In this document: one piece after another, positions 35,015-43,683 of the stretch
Numbering within the stretch: the first letter of the stretch is position 1
Layout of the letters: each line of letters begins with the position of its first letter
Origin: CAVWCW01 sp963753615
Lineage (GTDB): Bacteria; Pseudomonadota; Gammaproteobacteria; Chromatiales; Chromatiaceae
Direction of reading: 5' to 3'
Assembly: GCA_963753615.1 (NCBI GenBank)
Contig: CAVWCW010000014.1
Coordinates: forward strand, 310,001-374,000
Length of the DNA stretch: 64,000 bases
Notes under the pieces: generated by a model
The model's input: only the letters and a program-made list of their open reading frames with translations
Databases searched by the model: none
Told to the model about the DNA's origin: nothing
Position numbers and translations under genes: made by a program

Positions 35015-36372
35015 CAGCGGTCCTCGCCGGCGCCGGCGCTTTTGCCCGGCTCCCCTTTCGAGACAATGATCTGGTTGCTGCCGCCGGCGCGGGCTCGGGC
35101 CAGGGCCTGTTCAGCGGCTGCGATCAGGTCGCTGATCCTTTCGACCTTGTGTTCCTGGCCGGACGCCAAACCGACGCTGGTGCTGATTTCAAGGCGCTTC
35201 GGCCGCCGATCCGCCATGGCTCGCCGCAGCTTTTCGGCGTGTCTCTGGCCTTGGTCGCTGCGGCAGTTGGGGATCAGGGCGTAGAAGGTCTCGCCACCGA
35301 AACGGGATAAGATGGCCCCCGAAGGGAGCAGCTCTCGGGCGACTTCCACCAGCGATTTAAGCGTGGCGTCGCCGCTGGGACGGCCATGGCGCTGATTGAA
35401 GGCGGGCAGGTCGTCGACGCCGAAATTGAGCACGCACAGCGGTTGGGATTCCAGTTGATTGAGCATCTGCTCGCCGTGGTAGAGGAAGTAGGGTCGGTCG
35501 TAGGCGCCGGTCAGCTTGTCGGTGGCGGACATCCGTTGCATCTGTGCCGCCTGCAGCCGGATTGCCTGATACTGTTTGCGGATCAGCAGCAGGGAGCGGA
35601 TCCGGCTGATCAACGCCTCCTGGATGAACGGCTTGGTAACAAAGTCGTTGGCGCCGGCGCGGAATGCCTTTACCTGGGTTTGGCTGTCGTCGTTGCCGGT
35701 GATCACCAGCACCGGAAGTTCCTGTTGCGAATAGTTCAGTTCCGAGCGGATACGGTGCACCAGATCCACCGCGGTCATGCTGCCTTTGAGAAAATAATCG
35801 GTCAGCACCAGGTCGAAATAGACGTGATCGGAAGCCGTGTCCGCGCTGGCCATTTGCTCGAGCATCTCCAGGGCCTGCTCGGCCTTGGTGGTGTGCGCCA
35901 CGTCGAGGCCACTCTTCTCGAGCAGGCGTTGGGTGGCTGTGGCGGTGGTCATGTCGTCCTCCACGTACAGCACCCGCCCTTCAACGAAGTTGCGTTGGGT
36001 GAAATCGTGAATGAAGCGCACCAGCGCGCTGTGGCCCTGGGACTTGTCGAAATAGCCGGAAATGCCGGCGGTAAAGCCCTCCTCGGGGGGCAGGTTATGG
36101 GCCTCCGAGGAGACCACCACTACCGGCGTGTCGTGGCCGCGGGCCACTGTCTGCAGGCGTCGGACCAGGTCCAGGCCGTCCATGTCCGAAAACACCAGGG
36201 AGGTGGTGATCATGTCGAAGAGCTGTCCCTGTCGGAGCAGCTCAAGCGCCTCCTTGGGGGAGGCGCACTCGGTGACGGTCGCGGCGGGGATCTCGTGCCG
36301 CAGGGCCCGCGCGAGGGTGTAGCGGGGCAGACGGGAGCGGTCTACGACCAGAATCCGGGGTGCTCTTTCCAT
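35014..36372 (-). CDS. Two-receiver GGDEF protein with degenerate first receiver and GGDEF
   Basis: A 452-residue cytoplasmic signalling protein, PleD-like in layout. Receiver 1 (about 5-125) has Ser58 where the phospho-acceptor Asp should be (DMITTSLVFSDMDG), so it is probably not phosphorylated. Receiver 2 (about 132-255) is intact, with YVEDD and acceptor Asp192 (LVLTDYFLKG). The GGDEF domain (about 285-440) reads GGETF at 359-363 instead of GG(D/E)EF, so cyclase activity is doubtful and no RxxD inhibitory site is seen. It may act as a c-di-GMP or GTP-binding effector. The start at 36372 is preferred to a longer reading. It ends at the 242-bp repeat element. Confidence 0.9.
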   Translation of the reverse strand: MERAPRILVVDRSRLPRYTLARALRHEIPAATVTECASPKEALELLRQGQLFDMITTSLVFSDMDGLDLVRRLQTVARGHDTPVVVVSSEAHNLPPEEGFTAGISGYFDKSQGHSALVRFIHDFTQRNFVEGRVLYVEDDMTTATATQRLLEKSGLDVAHTTKAEQALEMLEQMASADTASDHVYFDLVLTDYFLKGSMTAVDLVHRIRSELNYSQQELPVLVITGNDDSQTQVKAFRAGANDFVTKPFIQEALISRIRSLLLIRKQYQAIRLQAAQMQRMSATDKLTGAYDRPYFLYHGEQMLNQLESQPLCVLNFGVDDLPAFNQRHGRPSGDATLKSLVEVARELLPSGAILSRFGGETFYALIPNCRSDQGQRHAEKLRRAMADRRPKRLEISTSVGLASGQEHKVERISDLIAAAEQALARARAGGSNQIIVSKGEPGKSAGAGEDR

Positions 36373-36682
36373 TTTGGTCCCTGAAACAAGCGTGCGTGGG
36401 CGTCGCAAGGATGGATCTTCGGTCGCCCCTCCGCCGAGGGCATTGGGGGCAGCCACAATACCTCTTCAGCAGTGTAGACTAGACGATAATACGGGTGCTA
36501 TTGCAATTGCCTTAAATGGCGGTGCCGGCGGCGAAACCCGGCGCTTCGGGCAAAACCGCTACGGATTTTTCGATGCAGTGCCCAATCTTAGAGCAAAAAC
36601 CGAGCGACCGTTATTTGATCGGCTATTGTTTATACGACCTTAACCGGCTGCCGTCACGAATTTCGCCTATGGCTGCGTTGAC
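36373..36682. other. Divergent promoter region of two GGDEF genes
   Basis: A 310-bp stretch between the start of the REC-REC-GGDEF gene (leftward) and the cNMP-GGDEF gene (rightward). It is somewhat AT-richer than its surroundings around 36480-36660. I saw no clear promoter pair, palindrome or small gene. Joint regulation of the two signalling genes from here is possible but only positional inference. Confidence 0.4.
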
Positions 36683-37672
36683 ATGGAAGACTTGGCACCC
36701 AAACACTCGAAGCCGATGACACTGCAGGATCAGGAGCGCACCTGCGCCCTGCTCGCGCGGTCGCAGTTGTTCCGAAAGGTCGACACCGAAACCGTCCGCA
36801 GCAGCCTCGCTCGCTGCCAGTTCCTCCAGCTGGAACCCGGCCATGTGCTGTTGTCTCCCGATTCGGAGAACCGGATTCTGTTTCTGGTGATCTCGGGCCG
36901 ATTGGGCATCCACCTGGAGACCCCGGAACAACCCCCAATCTCGCTCGTGGAGCCGGGCGAGTGCGTCGGCGAGATGTCGCTGATCGAGAACAAGAACCCG
37001 TCTGCATTCGTGGTCGCCACCGAGCCCACCCAGGTGATGAGCATCCCGGAAGCGGTGTTTTGGGATCTGCTCGATGCCTCGATCCAGATCAACCGTAACA
37101 TGCTTCACATCATGTCGTTGCGGGTGCGCCTCAGCACCCTGCTGGTGGCCGAGAGCCTCGACACCCAGAAGGCATGCATGCGTGACGCCACCATCGACGC
37201 GCTCACCGGCCTGCACAACCGGCGTTGGCTGGACGACATGTTCGAGCAGGAATTGGTGCATAGTCGGCGCGAGGGTTTGCCCCTGTGCCTGCTGATGCTG
37301 GATGTGGATCACTTCAAGTCCTACAACGACCGCTACGGCCACGTCGCCGGCGACCGCGCCCTGACCGGCGTGGCGGAAGGCCTGCGCGGCGCCCTGCGTC
37401 CCAACGATATGCTGGCCCGTTACGGGGGCGAGGAGTTCGCCCTGCTGCTGCCCCACACCAAGGAGGCCGACGCCCTGGCGCTGGCCGAACGGTTGCGCCG
37501 TACCGTGGCGGAAACCCGGGTCCAGGACGCGAACGGCGGATGGTTGCCGAAGGTCACCGTGTCGGTCGGGGTCTCGGCCGGAACCGGCCAGGACCTGGCA
37601 TCGCTGATATCCGATGCCGACGCCGCCCTCTACCGAGCCAAAAAGGCTGGGCGCGACCGGGTTTCCTTATAG
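36683..37672 (+). CDS. Cyclic-nucleotide-binding-domain diguanylate cyclase
   Basis: A 329-residue protein. Residues about 25-150 form a cNMP-binding fold (FRKVDTETVRSSL, LEPGHVLLSPDSENRILFLVISGRLGIHL, PGECVGEMSLIE); the phosphate-binding cassette lacks the usual Arg-Ser/Thr pair, so the ligand may not be a cyclic nucleotide. Residues about 165-329 form a GGDEF domain with an intact GGEEF site at 248-252 and an inhibitory RxxD (RPND) at 239-242, so it should make c-di-GMP with product inhibition. The EAL-CZB protein at 10.4 kb is the possible counterpart. Confidence 0.93.
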   Translation: MEDLAPKHSKPMTLQDQERTCALLARSQLFRKVDTETVRSSLARCQFLQLEPGHVLLSPDSENRILFLVISGRLGIHLETPEQPPISLVEPGECVGEMSLIENKNPSAFVVATEPTQVMSIPEAVFWDLLDASIQINRNMLHIMSLRVRLSTLLVAESLDTQKACMRDATIDALTGLHNRRWLDDMFEQELVHSRREGLPLCLLMLDVDHFKSYNDRYGHVAGDRALTGVAEGLRGALRPNDMLARYGGEEFALLLPHTKEADALALAERLRRTVAETRVQDANGGWLPKVTVSVGVSAGTGQDLASLISDADAALYRAKKAGRDRVSL

Positions 37673-37700
37673 CGCTTCGGAGCGGCCTCGCCGGAGTCTA

Positions 37701-37726
37701 TAAAAAACGGGGCCCGAAGGCCCCGC
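37701..37726 (-). terminator. Intrinsic terminator for the leftward Gly-Tyr repeat gene
   Basis: CGGGGCC and GGCCCCG (37708-37714 and 37719-37725) form a stem with a stable CGAA/TTCG loop. On the minus strand the stem is followed at once by six T (37702-37707), the classical Rho-independent pattern. It lies about 60 bp beyond the end of the repeat gene and just after the convergent cyclase gene. Confidence 0.8.
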
Positions 37727-37742
37727 TTGAAGTGTTACGGTC

Positions 37743-37777
37743 CAGTCCTCAGTCCTCAGTCCTCAGTCCTCAGTCCT
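37743..37777. repeat. Heptamer tandem repeat (CAGTCCT x5)
   Basis: Five perfect tandem copies of the 7-bp unit CAGTCCT, with no spacers, between a terminator and the 3' end of the repeat gene. The unit length rules out a CRISPR array. Such heptamers occur in intergenic DNA of various bacteria and are prone to copy-number change by slippage. Confidence 0.9.
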
Positions 37778-37788
37778 GAGCCTTGAAC

Positions 37789-39499
37789 TCACCAGCCGTA
37801 GTTGCCGGGTCCGTACTGGGGGGCGCCCCAGCCGTAGTCCGCTGCCGGTGGGGCATCGCCGCCCCTGCCGTAGCCGCGACCGTAGCCGGGACCCTGCCCG
37901 TAACCACCTCCGTAGCCGGGACCCTGCCCGTAACCAGCTCCGTAGCCCGGTCCCTGGCCGTAATCACCGCCATAACCCGGGCCATAGCCGCCTCCGTATG
38001 CTGGACCATAGCCGCCCCCGTACCCTGGGCCGTAGCCTCCACCGTAGCCGGGGCCACCACCGAAGCCGGGACCGCTGCCCCAACCCTGGCCGGCGTCAGG
38101 CCCAAAGCCGGGCGCCATGCCGCCCGGCGCGGGCGCTACGGGCTCGGCCATCATCTCGCGCATTGCCATACAAGCCGCCCGTTGCTCTTCGGACATGGCT
38201 TGCAGATGCTCCTTCATCTTCGCCATGGCTTCGCGCCGAGCTACCCAGGGCGGCGTCTCCGGCAGCTCCACGCCCTCGGCAGCGGCGCGTTCGCGCACCA
38301 ACTGATACTGTTCCAGGCGATAGGCTTCACGCTCCTCCGGGGTCAGCTGGCGCATCTTTTCGCGGTGCGCTGCGCGCTCCTCATCGCTCAGGTAGCGGGC
38401 ACCCGGGCCACGGCCCCGAGCCTCCCAGGGTGGGGTCTCCGGAAGTTCCATGCCAACACTGGACGCCCGCTCGCGCAGTTCTTGATAGCGTTGGTTGCGA
38501 TAGGCGCGGCGTTCTTCCGGGGACATGCCGCGAAGCTTCTCCAGCTCTGCCCCGTGCGCCTCGGCGCTCGGGTGCATGGGGGCGGCCATTGCCGGCATCG
38601 CCGCTTCGGCCGCGGCCCGGCGCTTTTCGTTGTCGGCCCGGATCGCAGCATGGCGCTCCTCCGGGCTCATTGCCTTGAGGGCCTCGTGGCGGGCCCGCAC
38701 TTCCTCGGCGCTCGGCATGGCCGGCTCGCCCGGAGCGGCCGTCATCGGCGGCGCCGCCGCGTCGGTCTCGACCTCGGCCTGGGCCCGGCGTTGCTCGCTC
38801 TCGGCCCGCAATTGCGCATGGCGCTCGTCGGGGCTCATCGCCTTGAGGGCCTCGTGGCGGGCGCGCATCTCTGCACTGGGCATGGCCGGCTCGCCCGGGG
38901 CGGCCATCATCGGCGGCGGCTCGGGCATCGGCGGCGCCGCACACGCTTCGCTCTCGGCCCGCATTTTCGCATGGCGCTCCTCAGGGCTCATTGCCTTGAG
39001 GGCCTCGTGGCGGGCGCGCATCTCTTCGGCACTGGGCATGGCGCGGCTCGCCGGGGGCGGTCATCATCATCGGCGGCGGCTCGGGCATCGGCGGCGCTGC
39101 TGCCTCGGCCTCTGCCCGGCGTTTGTCGCTTTCTGCCCGCAGGTGAGCGTGGCGCTGCTCCGGGGTCATCGCCTTGAGCTGCTCGTGGCGGGCCCGGGCC
39201 TCTTCGGCGCCCGGCGGTTCGGACGGTTCGATGCCCATGCCCGGGGGCGCCGGGATCGGCGGTGGCTCGGGCATGGAGGCGGCGCTCTGCTCGCGCATCT
39301 GCTCGTGAACTTCCTCCAAGTAGGCCCGGCGTTCTTCCGGAGACATGGTGCGCAATTTGTCGTGCTGGTCGGCCGGGCTGGCGGCCGCCGATGGTGCGGC
39401 AGGTGCCGCAGCGGATGCAGCGGTCTGCTCTTCGGCGAGGGCCGCTTGGGAGCCCAGTACGGCGAACATCATCGCCTGGATCAGATATCTCTTTCGCAT
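37789..39499 (-). pseudogene. Secreted repeat protein with Gly-Tyr-rich tail, frameshifted
   Basis: Two overlapping frames make one gene. The N-terminal part (39499 down to 38981) starts MRKRYLIQAMMFAVLGSQAALA, a signal peptide, then has charged repeats. The C-terminal part (39039 down to 37789) continues the same repeats. The core repeat is about 45-55 residues with RARHEALKAMSPEERHA, seen four times, joined by Pro/Met-rich linkers. Two related longer units ending ELPETPPW follow. The last 100 residues are Gly/Tyr/Pro-rich (GYGPGYGGGYG). The frame changes by one base near 39040-39060, inside repeats, where assembly errors are likely. It is exported and probably a surface or matrix protein; no family is recognised. 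Confidence 0.75.
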
Positions 39500-39740
39500 G
39501 TGGCAGCTCTCCATTGGGGGTGGTTGGTTCAGGGCTCGGGGTTTGGGTGTGGCACCCGCCCCGATGACCGTCAGGGTTGCAGCCGCCGGCTCGCTGCCCC
39601 GCGGGGCGGCTGTGGCGATCCGGGGTGCTTGATTCTTATGTTCGGGGTCCCGGAACCGGCTTGCGCATATCAGCTTAGCGTATTTCAATTGTTATGGGTA
39701 AAGTTGTAGTTTCATTCGCTGCCTCGGAGCGGCCAGGATC

Positions 39741-40187
39741 ATGTCCGAACTGATTTCGTCTCTGCGCCAAATGCTGCAAGAGCAGCTCGAGCGCCGCCGT
39801 CAACGCGGCTTTCTGGAAGCGGCAATGGCTGCCTGTGCCTTGGTGGCGGCGGCCGACGGCCGAGTCTCCCTGGGCGAGCGCAGTCGCGTGGACCTGATCC
39901 TTGAGTCCCTGGAGGGGCTCAGCCTGTTTGACCCCCACGAAGGGGTCGAAGCGTTCAACCGCTACCTGCGGCAGCTCGAGGACAACCCTGCGGAGGGCCG
40001 AGAGCAGGTGCTGGAGGCGTTACGCGGCCAACTCGAGGAAGACCCTGCGCAGGGCCCGCTACTGCTGCGCATGTGCCAAGCTATCGGCGCTGCCGACGGC
40101 ACCCCTGACCCGAGCCAACGCAAGACGATCGCCAGCCTGTGCAGCCAGCTTGGCCTGGAGCCGAAGACCGAGCCTCCGCCCGGCTGA
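39741..40187 (+). CDS. TerB-like tellurite-resistance domain protein
   Basis: A 148-residue all-helical cytoplasmic protein. The TerB signature is visible as acidic loops: AACALVAAADGRVSLGERSRVDLI near residues 31-54 and MCQAIGAADGTPDPSQRKTI near 113-132, which resemble the metal-binding loops of TerB. Other ter genes are absent, so tellurite resistance should not be assumed. It converges on the MscS-type gene, with 9 bp between their ends. Confidence 0.8.
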   Translation: MSELISSLRQMLQEQLERRRQRGFLEAAMAACALVAAADGRVSLGERSRVDLILESLEGLSLFDPHEGVEAFNRYLRQLEDNPAEGREQVLEALRGQLEEDPAQGPLLLRMCQAIGAADGTPDPSQRKTIASLCSQLGLEPKTEPPPG

Positions 40188-40196
40188 GCGGGCGAT

Positions 40197-43100
40197 TCAG
40201 TCCGGTGGGGGTTTGGGCGTCAGTTCCGGCGGTACCGAACGCAGGTGCAGGTCGCGCTGGGGGAACGGGATCTCGATGCCGCCGCCGGCAAGGGCTTTGG
40301 CCAGGTCCATATGCAGATCGTGGATCACCTGCAAGCGCTGGGCCTGTTCGTTGACGAAGGCCCGCACTTGAAATTCCAGCGCGCTGTCGCCGAAGCCGGT
40401 GAACAGCACCGTGGGGCTGGGCTCCGGCAACACCAGAGGGTGGGCCGCCACGGTGTCGGACATCAACCGGTGGGCGCGCTCGATCTCCGAGCCGTAGGCG
40501 ATGCCGACGTTGAAGGTGATACGGGTGACCTGATCCGACAGGGTCCAGTTGATCAAAGGCTCCACGACGAGGGTCTGGTTCGGGATCACCAGCTCTTTGT
40601 TGTCCCAGTCGGTGATGGTGGTGGAGCGGATTCGGATGCGGGCCACGGTGCCGCTGACGTCGCCGATGGTGACCGTATCGCCGATGCGGATCGGGCGCTC
40701 GAACAGGATGATCAGGCCGGAGAAGAAATTGGCAAAGATATCCTTTAGGCCGAAGCCGAGCCCCACCCCCATGGCCGCCACCAGCCATTGGATGTCTTGC
40801 CAGCCGATGCCCAGCAGGCCGATACCGAGGATGAACCCCGCAGCCAGGATGGCATAGCGGGCGACCTGGCTGATGGCATAGCGCAGCCCGGGCTCCAGGG
40901 CCAGGCGCTGCAAGAACAGGATTTCCAACAGGCCGGGCAGGTTGCGCGCCCCGGCCAGGGCCACCGAAAACAGCAGCATGGCCAACAAACCGTCCTGCAG
41001 CGTCACCGGGAGCAATTGGACGGCGGCCCCCTCGCCGACCCGGTTGCTCCAGAGCACCACGTCGTCTAGGGCCCCCACCACTGGCTCCACCGCTTTCCAG
41101 ACCCAGTACAGGCCGACCGCAGCCAGCGCGGTCATGCCGATCCTCAGGATGCGCCTGGTCTGGTAGTTGACCTGGGAGATATTGAGCTGGAGCTCGTCCT
41201 GGATCTCCGGCAATACCTCGCCGGCGGCGTCGGCGGCGGCTCGGTGGGCGCGCGCTTCTCGCTCGCCGGCACGCCTGGCCCGGGCGCGTACCAGGGCGAG
41301 CCGGCGCTCCGCCACCACCAGCCAGCGCAGCCCGAGGGCGTAGGTCAGGTATACCAGCAACCCCACCAGCACGGAGTTGTAAAGCAACTTGAACAGCTCC
41401 ACGGCGGTGTAGAAGTAGCCCGAGGCGGTGGCCGCGACCAGCCCCAGCAGCAGGGGGTAGGCCAGCATCGGGGCCGCTCGGCGCCAGCTGGCCGCCTCCG
41501 CCCCTTTGGTTGCGGGCCTGGCAGGCAGCACTCGCCACACAAACACTCCCTGCACCAGCAGCACCAGCAGGAACGCCAGCCGCCCCAAAGTTTCCCGGTG
41601 CACGGCGGTATCCTGCCAGTGCCAGTGGGTGATCGAGACCACGTAGAAGAGGGCGAGAGACAGCGGTACGTACCAGGCCAGGTGCCGGCGCAGGCGGCGG
41701 CGAACCGGCACGGGCCAGCGAAAGTGGGCCTCCGCCAGGCCGCGTTTGACGAACAGCTTGCGCAGGAACTCCAACACGAGCAGGTAGGGCGCCAGGCCCA
41801 TGAACACCCCGGCGTCGACGGCGGCGAAGTCGTTCAATGGCAGGCTCGCCAACAACCAACCGATGCTCCACAGGGCCAGGGCCCAGGGGCTGGCCAGCAG
41901 CACGGTAATCAGCAGGGCGCCCAGGCTGAAGCCGAAGCGGTCTATGCCGACCTTGCCGATAGCGCCCGCCATCAGCCCCAGCCGGCGCCGCAGCCAGGGG
42001 CGCGCGATGAGCAGGCCAAGCACACCGGCCAGGCTGAGCAGGGCCGGCAGGGCTTGGTCGGCCAAGGTCTGCAGCAGAGGGCCGGGGTAGGCCATCCAGC
42101 GCTCGCGCGTCAGCAGCCAGCGCAGGGATTCCGATAGCCGGTCCGTCCAGCCCCTCCCAATGGGCGGGGTGCTGGGGATCAGCCACAGGTGCTCCTCCAG
42201 CAGCCGCGCATATTGATTCGCCCGCTCCAGCAGGCGCTCGCCCTCGAGCTGCATGTCCCCCAGGGCCTCGGCGTAGCGGCTAGAGGTCTCGCGCAGTCGC
42301 TCGACCAAGCCCAGCCGATCCTCGAGCAGGGCGGTGAACTCGTCCAGCAGCGGCTGTCGGTCCGCGGCCAGTCCAGCCTCCGTGAGCAACTCGGCCGCTC
42401 GCTGCGCCGGCTCGGCGAGCCCCTGCAGCCGCTCCTCGAGCTCGAACTGCTGGACCCGGGCGTCGGCAAGCTGCTTGCGAAGCTTGCTGGTCTGGCGCTC
42501 GGTGCGGTTGATGTCCAGCAGCAGGTTCAGTTTCTCCCTCTGGCTGTAGAGGAACTGCCCCATCGCCGCCTCCGGACCGGCCAGCTCCAGCTGCTGGCTG
42601 ACCCGGCGGTGGTAGTCGTCGATCTTCTGGCGCAGGCCGATGGTGAGACGTGTGCGCTCGCCGATCTCTGTAAGATCCCGGTTGAGGGCGCTCAGGCGCT
42701 GCCCGAGCTCCGTGTTCTCCCGCGCTGCGGTGCTCAGCAGGGGATGCTTGCCCTCGGTTTGTTGGCTCGCCGCGGCGGCGGCCTGCTGGGCCTGCTTGGC
42801 CTGGCTGCGGCGGCGGTCGGTGATCTCGGCCTGCAGTTGCTGAACCGCCTGCCGGGCCCGTTCCAAATCCAGCTCGCCCAGTGCGGCCTGCAGTTCCAGC
42901 TGATCGAGACGTAAGGGGGTGCTCAGGCGTTCCAGATCGAGCATGCCGATGCGCGCCTGAAGGGCCCGCCGCTCCGCCTCCAAGGCCAGCCGGCCGGCCT
43001 GTTCTTCGCGCTCCGACACTCCCGGGGCCGGCGGCTGGCCAAGCAGGGTTTGCAACTCGTCGAGTCGTTCGCGCGCGGTGGTCAGCTCGCCCCGGATCTG

Positions 43101-43601
43101 GTCCGGTCGGGCCCGGGCGGCGCCGATCTGGGCCTGTAATTCGCCGAGACCGGTCTCCAGGGCGCTGACCTCTGCGCGGCCCTGGTCCGATGCCCGCTCC
43201 AGCTCGGGCAGCGACAGGCCCGGATTGGCCGCCGGCGGCTCCGCCGCCCCGGCCTGGGCGGCTTCGAGCATTGCCTGCAGGCGGGCCAGTTCCTCGGCGC
43301 CCTGGTCGATCAGGCGCTTGTGTTCTTCCGCCCTGGCAGTGGTCTCGGCCGCCGTCTGCAGTTGGTGCAAGGCCTCGAGGTAGCTCCCCCGCAGCGGGCC
43401 TGCTTCGGGATCATCCGTCCCGGCCTGCTCTAATTTGGCGATCTCGGACTCGATCTGCGCCTCGCTGAACTCGCCGTTGCCCAGGGTCGCGTCGTCGGGT
43501 TCCTGAGCCCAGGCCGGAGCCGTGAGGCACAGCCACACAAAGAGCAGCATCTTCGACCTGCGGCGCGCGCGGGTTATTGGCGGTGGGTGCGGAGAGTTCA
43601 T
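40197..43601 (-). CDS. Large mechanosensitive channel, MscK/KefA type
   Basis: A 1134-residue member of the MscS superfamily that opens under membrane tension to release solutes. The signal peptide (LLFVWLCLTAPAWA) is followed by a periplasmic coiled-coil domain to about residue 500, rich in Leu, Glu, Arg and Gln. About 11 membrane segments lie between about 520 and 960. The pore-lining helix and beta domain follow: GVGLGFGLKDIFANFFSGL, ERPIRIGDTVTIGDVSGTV and DWDNKELVIPNQ. The architecture matches MscK or the similar YjeP/MscM; I cannot choose between them. It is divergent from the phosphohexomutase gene. Confidence 0.93.
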   Translation of the reverse strand: MNSPHPPPITRARRRSKMLLFVWLCLTAPAWAQEPDDATLGNGEFSEAQIESEIAKLEQAGTDDPEAGPLRGSYLEALHQLQTAAETTARAEEHKRLIDQGAEELARLQAMLEAAQAGAAEPPAANPGLSLPELERASDQGRAEVSALETGLGELQAQIGAARARPDQIRGELTTARERLDELQTLLGQPPAPGVSEREEQAGRLALEAERRALQARIGMLDLERLSTPLRLDQLELQAALGELDLERARQAVQQLQAEITDRRRSQAKQAQQAAAAASQQTEGKHPLLSTAARENTELGQRLSALNRDLTEIGERTRLTIGLRQKIDDYHRRVSQQLELAGPEAAMGQFLYSQREKLNLLLDINRTERQTSKLRKQLADARVQQFELEERLQGLAEPAQRAAELLTEAGLAADRQPLLDEFTALLEDRLGLVERLRETSSRYAEALGDMQLEGERLLERANQYARLLEEHLWLIPSTPPIGRGWTDRLSESLRWLLTRERWMAYPGPLLQTLADQALPALLSLAGVLGLLIARPWLRRRLGLMAGAIGKVGIDRFGFSLGALLITVLLASPWALALWSIGWLLASLPLNDFAAVDAGVFMGLAPYLLVLEFLRKLFVKRGLAEAHFRWPVPVRRRLRRHLAWYVPLSLALFYVVSITHWHWQDTAVHRETLGRLAFLLVLLVQGVFVWRVLPARPATKGAEAASWRRAAPMLAYPLLLGLVAATASGYFYTAVELFKLLYNSVLVGLLVYLTYALGLRWLVVAERRLALVRARARRAGEREARAHRAAADAAGEVLPEIQDELQLNISQVNYQTRRILRIGMTALAAVGLYWVWKAVEPVVGALDDVVLWSNRVGEGAAVQLLPVTLQDGLLAMLLFSVALAGARNLPGLLEILFLQRLALEPGLRYAISQVARYAILAAGFILGIGLLGIGWQDIQWLVAAMGVGLGFGLKDIFANFFSGLIILFERPIRIGDTVTIGDVSGTVARIRIRSTTITDWDNKELVIPNQTLVVEPLINWTLSDQVTRITFNVGIAYGSEIERAHRLMSDTVAAHPLVLPEPSPTVLFTGFGDSALEFQVRAFVNEQAQRLQVIHDLHMDLAKALAGGGIEIPFPQRDLHLRSVPPELTPKPPPD

Positions 43602-43683
43602 TCGGTTGCTATGCTTCTCGGCCGATTACCTCGCACAGTGTAGCAAGCATCCCTCCGCCACCGAGAATCCGAGGAACCGCATC

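Noticed and set aside
37743..37777. CRISPR array
   Set aside because: The unit is only seven bases without spacers, and no cas genes are present.
37783..39177. 464-codon plus-strand open frame opposite the Gly-Tyr repeat gene
   Set aside because: It mirrors the repeats of the opposite strand; the minus-strand reading has a signal peptide, repeats with helical logic and a terminator.
39741..40187. Tellurite-resistance operon
   Set aside because: Only a single TerB-like domain is present; no other ter genes flank it.
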